From Roseateles sp. (lineage in GTDB: Bacteria; Pseudomonadota; Gammaproteobacteria; Burkholderiales; Burkholderiaceae): a stretch of 10,867 nucleotides of DNA. This document shows positions 1 to 7,153 of this stretch, one piece after another. The stretch spans positions 1-10,867 of the forward strand of contig JAFAMW010000063.1 in the NCBI GenBank assembly GCA_019232985.1, given 5' to 3'. The notes below the pieces were generated by a model that searched no databases, was not told the DNA's origin, and saw nothing but the letters and a program-made list of their open reading frames with translations. Made by a program: the position numbers and the translations under genes. Position 1 is the stretch's first letter. Each line of letters starts with the position of its first letter.

Positions 1-2
1 TT

Positions 3-239
3 TTTGCGGCGCAGGACTTTTCCTATGAAGGCTGGGCGTCGATCTTCGCCACGCAATGGATGAAGCTCGCGACGTTCGTCACGCTCATCGCGCTGCTGTA
101 TCACGCGTGGGTGGGCATCCGCGACATCTGGATGGATTACATCAAGCCCGTGGGCGTGCGGCTCACGTTGCAAGCGCTGACGATCGTCTGGCTGCTCGGC
201 TGTGCGGGCTACGCTGCGCAGATTCTCTGGAGAGTGTAA
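3..239 (+). CDS. sdhD: Succinate dehydrogenase membrane anchor subunit SdhD (C-terminal part)
   Basis: Partial gene whose 5' end lies outside the window; 78 codons are visible before the TAA. The product is one of the two membrane anchors of complex II, which hold heme b and the quinone site in the inner membrane. Two hydrophobic segments are seen, at about visible residues 20-40 and 53-74. Between them, HAWVGIRDIWMDYIKP matches the family motif. The His (visible residue 34) and the Tyr of DY (residue 46) are 12 residues apart, as are the heme-ligand His71 and quinone-site Tyr83 of E. coli SdhD. It is followed after four bases by sdhA, consistent with an sdhCDAB operon. The identity rests on this motif plus the position directly before sdhA; sdhC is presumably just upstream but is not in view. 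Confidence 0.93.
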   Translation, partial: FAAQDFSYEGWASIFATQWMKLATFVTLIALLYHAWVGIRDIWMDYIKPVGVRLTLQALTIVWLLGCAGYAAQILWRV

Positions 240-243
240 AAGA

Positions 244-2052
244 ATGGCTGCAATTAAAAATTCTCTGCCGCGTCGCCGCTTCGACGTGGTGATCGTGGGC
301 GCGGGCGGCTCGGGGATGCGCGCATCGCTGCAACTGGCGCGCGCGGGCCTGTCGGTGTGCGTGCTCTCGAAAGTGTTCCCGACGCGCTCGCACACGGTGG
401 CCGCGCAAGGCGGCATTGGCGCGTCGCTCGGCAACATGAGCGAAGACAACTGGCACTATCACTTTTACGACACGATCAAGGGCTCGGACTGGCTGGGCGA
501 CCAAGACGCGATCGAATTCATGTGCCGCGAGGCGCCGAACGCCGTCTATGAGCTCGAGCACCTGGGCATGCCGTTCGACCGCAACGCCGACGGCACGATC
601 TACCAGCGCCCGTTCGGCGGCCACACGGCCAATTACGGCGAGAAGCCCGTGCAGCGCGCCTGCGCGGCGGCCGACCGCACCGGCCACGCGCTGCTGCACA
701 CGCTGTACCAGCAGAACGTCAAGGCGCGCACGCAGTTCTTCGTCGAATGGATGGCTTTGGACATCATCCGCGACCTTGAGGGCGACGCGGTCGGCGTGAC
801 GGCGCTCGAGATGGAGACCGGCGAGGTCCACATCCTCGAGGCCAAGACCGTGCTGCTCGCGACCGGCGGCGCCGGCCGCATCTTCGCGGCGTCGACGAAC
901 GCGTTCATCAACACCGGCGACGGCCTCGGCATGGCCGCGCGCGCGGGCATCCCGCTGCAGGACATGGAGTTCTGGCAGTTCCACCCGACCGGCGTCGCCG
1001 GCGCCGGCGTGCTGCTGACCGAAGGCTGCCGCGGCGAGGGCGCGATCCTGCGCAACGCGAACGGCGAGCGCTTCATGGAGCGCTACGCGCCGACGCTCAA
1101 GGATCTCGCGCCGCGCGACTTCGTCTCGCGCTCGATGGACCAGGAAATCAAGGAAGGTCGCGGCTGCGGTCCGAACAAGGACTACATCCTGCTCGACATG
1201 ACCCACCTCGGTGCCGAGACCATCCACAAGCGCCTGCCCTCGGTCCAGGAGATCGGCCACAACTTCGCGAACGTCGACATCACGAAGGAACCGATCCCGG
1301 TCGTGCCGACCATCCACTACCAGATGGGCGGCATCCCGACGAACATCCACGGCCAGGTCGTGACCCCGGGCGGCGGCGTGCACAACCAGGTCGTCAACGG
1401 CCTGTACGCCGTGGGCGAATGCTCGTGCGTGTCGGTCCACGGCGCGAACCGCCTCGGCACCAACTCGCTGCTCGACCTGCTGGTGTTCGGCCGCGCGGCC
1501 GGCAACCACATCGTCGACTACAACCTCAAGAACAAGTCGCACAAGCCGCTGCCCAAGGACGCGGCCGACCGCACGCTCGCGCGCCTGGCGCGCCTCGACG
1601 CGAGCACGAGCGGCGAGTACTCGCAGGTCATCGCCAACGACATCCGCGCGACGATGCAGCAGCACGCCGGCGTGTTCCGCACCCAGGCCGGCATGGACGA
1701 GGGCGTGGGCAAGGTCGCCGCGCTGCGCGAGCGCGTCGCGGGCCTGACGCTCAAGGACAAGTCCAAGGTCTTCAACACCGCGCGCGTCGAGGCGCTCGAG
1801 GTCGAGAACCTGATCGAGGCGGCCCAGGCGACGATGGTGTCGGCCGCCGCGCGCAAGGAATGCCGCGGCGCCCACACGGTGGACGACTACGAGCACCCGG
1901 CCGATCATCCTACGGCGCCGCTCGGCCGCGACGACGCCAACTGGATGAAGCACACGCTCTGGTACTCGGCGGACAACCGTCTCGAGTACAAGCCGGTCAA
2001 TCTGAAGCCGCTGACGGTGGACACGGTGCCGCCCAAGGTCCGTACGTTCTAA
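244..2052 (+). CDS. sdhA: Succinate dehydrogenase flavoprotein subunit SdhA
   Basis: The 602-residue catalytic subunit of complex II, which oxidises succinate to fumarate on the cytoplasmic face and passes electrons to SdhB. The start at 244 follows GGAGAG at 229-234 with good spacing. An in-frame ATG at 202 lies inside sdhD and would add 14 residues absent from the family. The N-terminal dinucleotide-binding motif GAGGSG covers residues 19-24. SHTVAAQGG contains His50, the expected covalent FAD attachment residue (E. coli His45). The active-site set is complete: His247 in HPTG, Arg291 in the KDLAPRD stretch, His358 in HYQMGG and Arg403 in GANRLGTNSL, equivalent to E. coli His242, Arg286, His354 and Arg399. 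Length is normal for the family. SdhE, encoded downstream, is the expected flavinylation factor. Nothing looks broken. Confidence 0.98.
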   Translation: MAAIKNSLPRRRFDVVIVGAGGSGMRASLQLARAGLSVCVLSKVFPTRSHTVAAQGGIGASLGNMSEDNWHYHFYDTIKGSDWLGDQDAIEFMCREAPNAVYELEHLGMPFDRNADGTIYQRPFGGHTANYGEKPVQRACAAADRTGHALLHTLYQQNVKARTQFFVEWMALDIIRDLEGDAVGVTALEMETGEVHILEAKTVLLATGGAGRIFAASTNAFINTGDGLGMAARAGIPLQDMEFWQFHPTGVAGAGVLLTEGCRGEGAILRNANGERFMERYAPTLKDLAPRDFVSRSMDQEIKEGRGCGPNKDYILLDMTHLGAETIHKRLPSVQEIGHNFANVDITKEPIPVVPTIHYQMGGIPTNIHGQVVTPGGGVHNQVVNGLYAVGECSCVSVHGANRLGTNSLLDLLVFGRAAGNHIVDYNLKNKSHKPLPKDAADRTLARLARLDASTSGEYSQVIANDIRATMQQHAGVFRTQAGMDEGVGKVAALRERVAGLTLKDKSKVFNTARVEALEVENLIEAAQATMVSAAARKECRGAHTVDDYEHPADHPTAPLGRDDANWMKHTLWYSADNRLEYKPVNLKPLTVDTVPPKVRTF

Positions 2053-2070
2053 GAAGGCGAGAAGACGAAT

Positions 2071-2772
2071 ATGAAGCGCACTTTCCAGATCTATCGCTAC
2101 GACCCCGACAAGGACGCGAAGCCCTACATGCAGACCATCGAGGTCGAACTCGACGGTCACGAGCGCATGCTGCTCGACGCGCTGATCAAGCTCAAGGAAG
2201 TCGACCCGTCGATCAGCTACCGCCGCTCGTGCCGCGAAGGCGTATGCGGTTCGGACGCGATGAACATCAACGGCAAGAACGGCCTCGCGTGCCTGACCAA
2301 CATGCGCACGCTGCCGGGCACGATCGTGCTCAAGCCGCTGCCGGGCCTGCCCGTCGTGCGCGACCTGATCGTCGATATGACGCAGTTCTTCAAGCAGTAC
2401 GACTCGATCAAGCCCTACCTCGTCAACGACACGCCGCCGCCCGAGAAGGAGCGCCTGCAGTCGCCCGAGGAGCGCGAAGAGCTCAACGGCCTGTACGAGT
2501 GCATCCTGTGCGCGAGCTGCTCCACGTCCTGCCCGAGCTTCTGGTGGAACCCGGACAAGTTCGTCGGCCCGGCCGGCCTGCTGCAGGCCTACCGCTTCAT
2601 CGCCGACAGCCGCGACCAGGCCACCAGCGACCGCCTCGACAACCTCGAGGACCCGTACCGCCTGTTCCGCTGCCACACGATCATGAACTGCGTCGACGTC
2701 TGCCCCAAGGGCCTGAACCCGACCAAGGCGATCGGCAAGATCAAGGAACTGATGGTGCGCCGCGCCATCTGA
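2071..2772 (+). CDS. sdhB: Succinate dehydrogenase iron-sulfur subunit SdhB
   Basis: The 233-residue electron-transfer subunit of complex II, carrying [2Fe-2S], [4Fe-4S] and [3Fe-4S] clusters from the SdhA flavin to the quinone site. The ferredoxin-like N-terminal domain has Cys54, Cys59, Asp62 and Cys74; the Asp in the third position matches the E. coli enzyme, where Asp63 replaces a Cys. The C-terminal ferredoxin-fold domain has CxxCxxCxxxC at residues 144-154 and CxxxxxCxxxC at 201-211, as needed for the two cubane-type clusters. The gene begins 18 bases after sdhA, with a purine-rich AGAAGGCGAGAAG stretch upstream of the ATG. Size and motifs are canonical. Confidence 0.98.
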   Translation: MKRTFQIYRYDPDKDAKPYMQTIEVELDGHERMLLDALIKLKEVDPSISYRRSCREGVCGSDAMNINGKNGLACLTNMRTLPGTIVLKPLPGLPVVRDLIVDMTQFFKQYDSIKPYLVNDTPPPEKERLQSPEEREELNGLYECILCASCSTSCPSFWWNPDKFVGPAGLLQAYRFIADSRDQATSDRLDNLEDPYRLFRCHTIMNCVDVCPKGLNPTKAIGKIKELMVRRAI

Positions 2773-2796
2773 TTGCCAGAGTCTGACAAGGCCGTC

Positions 2797-3060
2797 ATGG
2801 AAACGCTCATCGACGAACGCGAACTCTCCAAGCTGCGCTGGCGCTGCCGGCGCGGCCTTCTGGAGAATGACCTTTTCATCGAACGTTTCTTCGAACGGCA
2901 CGAGAATCTCAGCGAGAGGCAGGCCGATGGCCTGCGCAGGCTGATGGACCTCGCCGACAACGATCTGCTCGACCTGCTGCTTGCCCGCAAGGAGCCGGCC
3001 GGCGAACTCGATTGCGAGAGCGTCCAACTGGTGCTGAGCCAGCTCAGGACACCGAAGTAA
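2797..3060 (+). CDS. sdhE: FAD assembly factor SdhE
   Basis: An 87-residue member of the SdhE/YgfY (SDHAF2, formerly DUF339) family of small soluble proteins that promote covalent attachment of FAD to SdhA. The family signature RGxxE is present as R19-G-L-L-E23, followed by the expected all-helical pattern with acidic and Leu-rich stretches. ATG 2797 is chosen because it follows an AAGG at 2788-2791 with 5-base spacing and gives the usual length; a TTG at 2773, directly after the sdhB stop, would add eight residues and has no clear ribosome site. The place between sdhB and gltA is the common betaproteobacterial arrangement. Codon use is less biased than in its neighbours (AGG is used several times), as expected for a lightly expressed assembly factor. 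Confidence 0.93.
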   Translation: METLIDERELSKLRWRCRRGLLENDLFIERFFERHENLSERQADGLRRLMDLADNDLLDLLLARKEPAGELDCESVQLVLSQLRTPK

Positions 3061-3079
3061 CCACATAGAAGGAAGCTAC

Positions 3080-4390
3080 ATGACACCGTCCGACGTCAAA
3101 GCCACCCTGTCGTTCTCCGACGGCAGCCCGCAGATGGACCTGCCGATCTACAAGGGCTCGGTCGGGCCCGATGTGATCGACATCCGCAAGCTCTATGCGC
3201 AGACCGGCAAGTTCACGTACGACCCGGGCTTCCTGTCGACTGCCTCGTGCAACTCGACCATCACCTACATCGACGGCGACAAGGGCGAGCTGCTGTACCG
3301 CGGCTACCCGATCGAGCAGCTCGCGGTGAACTGCGACTACCTCGAGACCTGCTACCTGCTGCTCTACGGAGAGCTGCCCAACGAGAGCGAGAAGGCCAAC
3401 TTCGTCGACCGCGTGACGCACCACACGATGGTCAACGAGCAGATGCAGTTCTTCCTGCGCGGATTTAGGAGGGATGCCCACCCGATGGCCGTCATGACGG
3501 GCCTGGTCGGGGCGCTCTCGGCCTTCTATCACGACAGCACCGACATCAATAATCCCGAGCACCGCGAGATCGCCGCGATCCGCCTGATCGCGAAGATGCC
3601 GACGCTCGTGTCGATGGCCTACAAGTACACCATCGGCCAGCCGTACATCTATCCGCAGAACGATCTGTCCTACGCTGGCAACTTCATGCGCATGATGTTC
3701 GCCACGCCGTGCGAGCCGTACAAGCCCAACGACGTGCTGGTCCGCGCCATGGACCGCATCTTCACGCTGCACGCCGACCACGAGCAGAACGCGTCGACGT
3801 CGACCGTGCGCCTGTGCGGCTCGTCGGGCACGAACCCGTTCGCGGCCATCGCGGCCGGCGTGGCCTGCCTCTGGGGCCCGGCCCACGGCGGCGCCAACGA
3901 GGCCTGCCTGAACATGCTGTCGGACATCCAGAAGATGGGTGGCGAGGCCAAGATCGGCGAGTTCATCAAGCAGGTCAAGGACAAGAACAGCAACGTCAAG
4001 CTGATGGGCTTCGGCCACCGCGTCTACAAGAACTACGACCCGCGTGCCAAGCTGATGCGCGAGACCTGCCACGAAGTTCTGAACGAGCTCGGCCTGCATG
4101 ACGACCCGCTGTTCAAGCTGGCCATGTCGCTCGAGAAGATTGCGCTGGAAGACGAATACTTCGTTGCCCGCAAGCTCTACCCGAACGTCGACTTCTACTC
4201 GGGCATCGTCCAGCGCGCCATCGGCATCCCGGTGCCGCTGTTCACGGCCATCTTCGCGCTGGCCCGCACGGTCGGCTGGATCGCCCAGCTCAACGAGATG
4301 ATTGCCGACCCCGAGTACAAGATCGGCCGCCCGCGCCAGCTCTTCGTCGGCGCCAAGCCGCGCGACGTCAAGCCGATCGCGCAGCGTTGA
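3080..4390 (+). CDS. gltA: Citrate synthase (type II, GltA)
   Basis: The 436-residue enzyme condensing acetyl-CoA and oxaloacetate to citrate and CoA, the entry step of the TCA cycle. The start at 3080 follows AAGGAAG at 3069-3075. The catalytic triad is visible: His269 in [11 protein letters not shown], His313 in [16 protein letters not shown] and Asp371 in YPNVDFYSG, equivalent to E. coli His264, His305 and Asp362. Length and the N-terminal extension ([16 protein letters not shown]) match the hexameric, usually NADH-inhibited, bacterial type II enzymes; allosteric behaviour is inferred from family. It lies 19 bases after sdhE and ends the operon. An oddity is a short run of atypical codons at 3461-3472 (GGA TTT AGG AGG) encoding the conserved GFRR: it contains the only AGG and only TTT codons noticed in the gene and makes an internal Shine-Dalgarno-like AGGAGG. 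Confidence 0.98.
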   Translation: MTPSDVKATLSFSDGSPQMDLPIYKGSVGPDVIDIRKLYAQTGKFTYDPGFLSTASCNSTITYIDGDKGELLYRGYPIEQLAVNCDYLETCYLLLYGELPNESEKANFVDRVTHHTMVNEQMQFFLRGFRRDAHPMAVMTGLVGALSAFYHDSTDINNPEHREIAAIRLIAKMPTLVSMAYKYTIGQPYIYPQNDLSYAGNFMRMMFATPCEPYKPNDVLVRAMDRIFTLHADHEQNASTSTVRLCGSSGTNPFAAIAAGVACLWGPAHGGANEACLNMLSDIQKMGGEAKIGEFIKQVKDKNSNVKLMGFGHRVYKNYDPRAKLMRETCHEVLNELGLHDDPLFKLAMSLEKIALEDEYFVARKLYPNVDFYSGIVQRAIGIPVPLFTAIFALARTVGWIAQLNEMIADPEYKIGRPRQLFVGAKPRDVKPIAQR

Positions 4391-4432
4391 TCGGAGGCGG
4401 GCGCCGTGCCCGCGCCAACGACCGACTCGCAG

Positions 4433-4464
4433 GCCTCGCAGCGGAAACGCTGCGAGGCTTTTTT
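4433..4464 (+). terminator. Intrinsic terminator of the sdh-gltA operon
   Basis: A perfect 11-bp stem (4433-4443 with 4448-4458; arm GCCTCGCAGCG) closed by a GAAA tetraloop at 4444-4447 is followed by six T at 4459-4464. It lies 42 bases after the gltA stop and is a textbook rho-independent terminator for + strand transcription. Read from the - strand the same hairpin has no trailing T tract, so it is not clearly bidirectional. The stop codon of the convergent kinase gene (4464-4466) abuts the T tract. A weaker 6-bp hairpin (GCGGGC at 4397-4402 with GCCCGC at 4408-4413) precedes it. Confidence 0.95.
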
Positions 4465-6593
4465 CATGCGGCGGCGGGCACCGCCGTGGCCGCAGGACCG
4501 GCGACCGGCACCGAGACCTTGAATGTCGTCCCCACGCCCGGTGTCGAGTCGATGTCGATCCGCCCGCCATGCTTCTGCACGATCGAGAAGGACAGCGACA
4601 GGCCGAGCCCGGTGCCCTGGCCCACGGGCTTGGTCGTGTAGAAGGGTTCGAAGACGCGGCGCCTGACCTCCTCGCTCATGCCGCAGCCGGTGTCCTCGAC
4701 CTCCACATGGACCCAGCCGTCGTCGTGGCGGGTGCGCAGCGTGATGCGCCCGCGCTCGGCGATGGCCTGCGCCGCATTGACGATCAGGTTCATGAAGACC
4801 TGGTTGAGTTGGGCAGCGATGCAGCGCACCGGCGGCAGGGCCTGGTAGTCCTTTTCGATGCGGGCCTTGTACTTGACCTCGTTCATGACCACGTTGAGCG
4901 TGGAGTCGAGTCCGGCGTTGAGGTCCGCCTCGAGCCAGTCCGCGTGGTCGACGCGCGAAAAGTCCTTGAGGTCCTGCACGATCTTCTTCACGCGGCCAAG
5001 GCCTTCGTCGCTTTCGTCGAGGAGTTGGGGCAGGTCCTCCAGGGCGAAGTCGAGGTCCACCGCCCGCTCGACCCGTGCTATCTCGCACTGCGCGACGGCG
5101 GCGAAATCTTCCGGCGCCGCACCTCTGAGCGTGGTGAGCATTTCGAAGACAGGCTCGACATACTTGCGCAGCACGCTCAGGTTGGAGCTCACGAAGCCGA
5201 TCGGGTTGTTGATCTCGTGAGCCACGCCAGCGGCGAGCTGCCCGATCGAGGCCATCTTTTCCGACTGGAGCAGCTGGTTCTGCGCCTCCTCCAGGCGCGT
5301 GTTGCTCTGCTTGATGCGCTCGTAGTTGATCTGCAGTTCGCGCTCGACGCGTCGCATCTCGGTCCAGTCCTGCACCAGCCACCAGGTGCCAATCGACGAC
5401 TCCGCCGGGTTGGCCACGTAGGCGATCAGCTGGACCCAGAGCGAATTGCCGCCCAGCGTTCGCATCGGCATTTCGTGGACCAGCGATTCACCCTGCGAGA
5501 GCGTGCGAAGAGCCTGGCGCCGAAGCGCCGCATAGTCTTGCCGGCATGCGAACAGCTCCTGCACTGCCACGCCGGTCGGGCTGATGCCGTCGAGCTCGAA
5601 AATCTCCCGAAACTTGCGGTTGCCGCGCGTGATGCGACCGCGCGAGGCGGCGATGATGCCGACCGGCGCGTTCTCCAGGAATGCTTCAAGTTCGCGATGC
5701 GTGCTCAGCAGGTCCGCGGTGCGGTTGACGACCTGGCTCTCGAGTTCGTTGCGATGCTGGAGCAATTGCTCCTCGACCTGATGGCGCCGCGTCACATCCA
5801 GCAGGGTCTCGATCGCGCCAGAGATCCGCCCCTGCGCGTCGACCAGCGGTGCGGCCGTGAAGTGGAGCCAGCGCGGGCCCACGCTGAAGTTGGTGAAGTG
5901 GCCTTCCACCTCGTAGGCGCCGGCGACCGTGTGCGAGGGCGCGCAGCGCGATCCGTACAGGCGCGGCGCTTCGACCGCGACGGTGCCGTCGACGATCAGG
6001 TCGGCCAACAGCGGCTGGGCCTGCGCGTAGAAGAAGGACCAGGCATCGTCGCGGCCGAGGACGCGGTCGGCGCTGACGCCGGTGAGCTGCTCGCAGGCGG
6101 CGTTCCAATGCGTCACGCGATGGTTGGCGTCGATGACGAAGGTCGCCACCGGCGTGCCGCCGATGATCTGGCTCAGCACGCGCCCCATGTCGATGAGGCT
6201 CGTCTGCACATAGCGGATGTCGCTGAGGTCCTGGCAGGTGAAGATCGTGACGGCCGTGGCATTCACGACGGCACGGCGACCGGTGACCTCCAGCGCCCGC
6301 CTTGCGCCGCTGAGCGTGCAGGCCGAGACCTCGATCGCGGGCAGTTCGCCTTCTTCCTCAAGGCAGCGCAGACCGTAGCGATACACGGCCTTGCGGTCTT
6401 CGGGGTCGGCCCAGGCGTCGAAACGCATATTGCGCAATTCGGCGTCGGGATAGCCGAGCAAGCGTTGTGCGGCAGCGTTGGCGAAGAGGATGGCGCCTCC
6501 GGCGTGCAGCAGCACGGCGGAGGTCACGGCCTCCAGCGCATCCGAGAGATCCGGGCCGAGAAAACTCTGCCTGGTGCGGCGATCCGGGGTCAC
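4464..6593 (-). CDS. Cytoplasmic triple-PAS sensor histidine kinase
   Basis: A 709-residue sensor kinase that should autophosphorylate on His and pass phosphate to a receiver, probably one or both encoded upstream. The start is taken as GTG 6593, which overlaps the stop of the preceding regulator as GTGA (6590-6593); an ATG at 6644 in the same frame would intrude 55 bases into that gene. Three PAS-like regions lie at about residues 17-125, 140-275 (with FYAQAQPLLADLIVDG and RWLHFTAAPL) and 300-415, joined by helical linkers, with a coiled-coil signal helix at about 415-455. The H-box GVAHEINNPIGF has His459, the N-box has Asn602 and Asn606, the G1 box is DTGCGM at 634-639, the F-box is FEPFYTT, and the G2 box is GQGTGLGL at 658-665. 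The H-box and the later NEVKYKA stretch resemble HPK4-type kinases. No signal peptide, membrane segment or attached receiver is seen, so it should sense a cytoplasmic cue; ligand unknown. The C-terminus is an Ala/Pro-rich tail. Confidence 0.92.
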   Translation of the reverse strand: MTPDRRTRQSFLGPDLSDALEAVTSAVLLHAGGAILFANAAAQRLLGYPDAELRNMRFDAWADPEDRKAVYRYGLRCLEEEGELPAIEVSACTLSGARRALEVTGRRAVVNATAVTIFTCQDLSDIRYVQTSLIDMGRVLSQIIGGTPVATFVIDANHRVTHWNAACEQLTGVSADRVLGRDDAWSFFYAQAQPLLADLIVDGTVAVEAPRLYGSRCAPSHTVAGAYEVEGHFTNFSVGPRWLHFTAAPLVDAQGRISGAIETLLDVTRRHQVEEQLLQHRNELESQVVNRTADLLSTHRELEAFLENAPVGIIAASRGRITRGNRKFREIFELDGISPTGVAVQELFACRQDYAALRRQALRTLSQGESLVHEMPMRTLGGNSLWVQLIAYVANPAESSIGTWWLVQDWTEMRRVERELQINYERIKQSNTRLEEAQNQLLQSEKMASIGQLAAGVAHEINNPIGFVSSNLSVLRKYVEPVFEMLTTLRGAAPEDFAAVAQCEIARVERAVDLDFALEDLPQLLDESDEGLGRVKKIVQDLKDFSRVDHADWLEADLNAGLDSTLNVVMNEVKYKARIEKDYQALPPVRCIAAQLNQVFMNLIVNAAQAIAERGRITLRTRHDDGWVHVEVEDTGCGMSEEVRRRVFEPFYTTKPVGQGTGLGLSLSFSIVQKHGGRIDIDSTPGVGTTFKVSVPVAGPAATAVPAAA

Positions 6594-7153
6594 GGCGAGG
6601 CATCTCCGGGATCGACCAGGATGAACGAGCCGTCTTCGCCCCATTGCACCTGCGTGATGCCGGGCTCGAGTTGCTCGAGGCGGCGCAACTCAGCTTCCTG
6701 CGCGCTGAGCGTGCCGCGCTGCAGGCGGATTTCGTCGGCCAGTCGCGCGTTCTCGAGCGTCAGGGCGCGGATGCTCAGGATCTGCTGGACGGCGCTGAGC
6801 AGTTCGAAGTCAGTCCAAGGCTTGGGCAGGAAGCGCGAGATACCGGCTTCGTTGACGGCGCTGACCAGCGCGTTGAGGTCGGCGTAGCCCGACAAGATGA
6901 TGCGGCCGCAATGCGGCTGGCATTCGCGCAGGCGGCGCAGCAGCTCCACGCCGTTGCAGCCGGGCATGCGGTAGTCGGAGATGGCCAGCGCGAACGGGGT
7001 ATCGCCGATGCGCGCGAGCGCGGCGGCGGGATCCGTGAAGGCCTCGACCCGATAGGGGCTGCCATCGGCGTCCCTGAGGCCGTGTCGCAACAGGCGCTGC
7101 AGCGCCGCGAGGATGTGCGCTTCGTCGTCGACGAGCAGGATGCGGTCGATCAT
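6590..7153 (-). CDS. Stand-alone response regulator with coiled-coil tail
   Basis: A 187-residue protein with one receiver domain (about residues 1-118). The acidic pair Asp9-Asp10, phospho-acceptor Asp60 (ISDYRMPG), switch Ser88 (LSGYAD) and Lys111 (PKPW) are all present, so it should be phosphorylatable. The GYAD...AVNEAGISRFLPKPW segment resembles receivers usually fused to HD-GYP domains. The receiver is followed by a predicted coiled coil (about 120-163) and a short tail, EPGITQVQWGEDGSFILVD, but no DNA-binding or enzymatic domain. ATG 7153 is chosen because it has GGAG five bases upstream and overlaps the previous stop as ATGA (7150-7153); longer upstream frames would run into that gene. 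The 3' end overlaps the kinase start as GTGA. It could be an intermediate in a phosphorelay, a protein-protein output, or a phosphate sink; the sequence does not decide. Confidence 0.93.
   Translation of the reverse strand: MIDRILLVDDEAHILAALQRLLRHGLRDADGSPYRVEAFTDPAAALARIGDTPFALAISDYRMPGCNGVELLRRLRECQPHCGRIILSGYADLNALVSAVNEAGISRFLPKPWTDFELLSAVQQILSIRALTLENARLADEIRLQRGTLSAQEAELRRLEQLEPGITQVQWGEDGSFILVDPGDASP

Noticed and set aside
2773..2796. TTG start for sdhE immediately after the sdhB stop
   Set aside because: The eight added residues do not fit the family N-terminus, and ATG 2797 has AAGG at suitable spacing.
163..3066. Very long open frame on the - strand opposite sdhA, sdhB and sdhE
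   Set aside because: It is antisense to three unmistakable genes, its translation is low-complexity and rich in Arg, Ala, Val and His, and it matches no family; a GC-codon artefact.
4302..6887. Long + strand open frame opposite the histidine kinase
   Set aside because: Same artefact: it crosses the gltA end and the terminator, and the kinase motifs on the other strand are complete.
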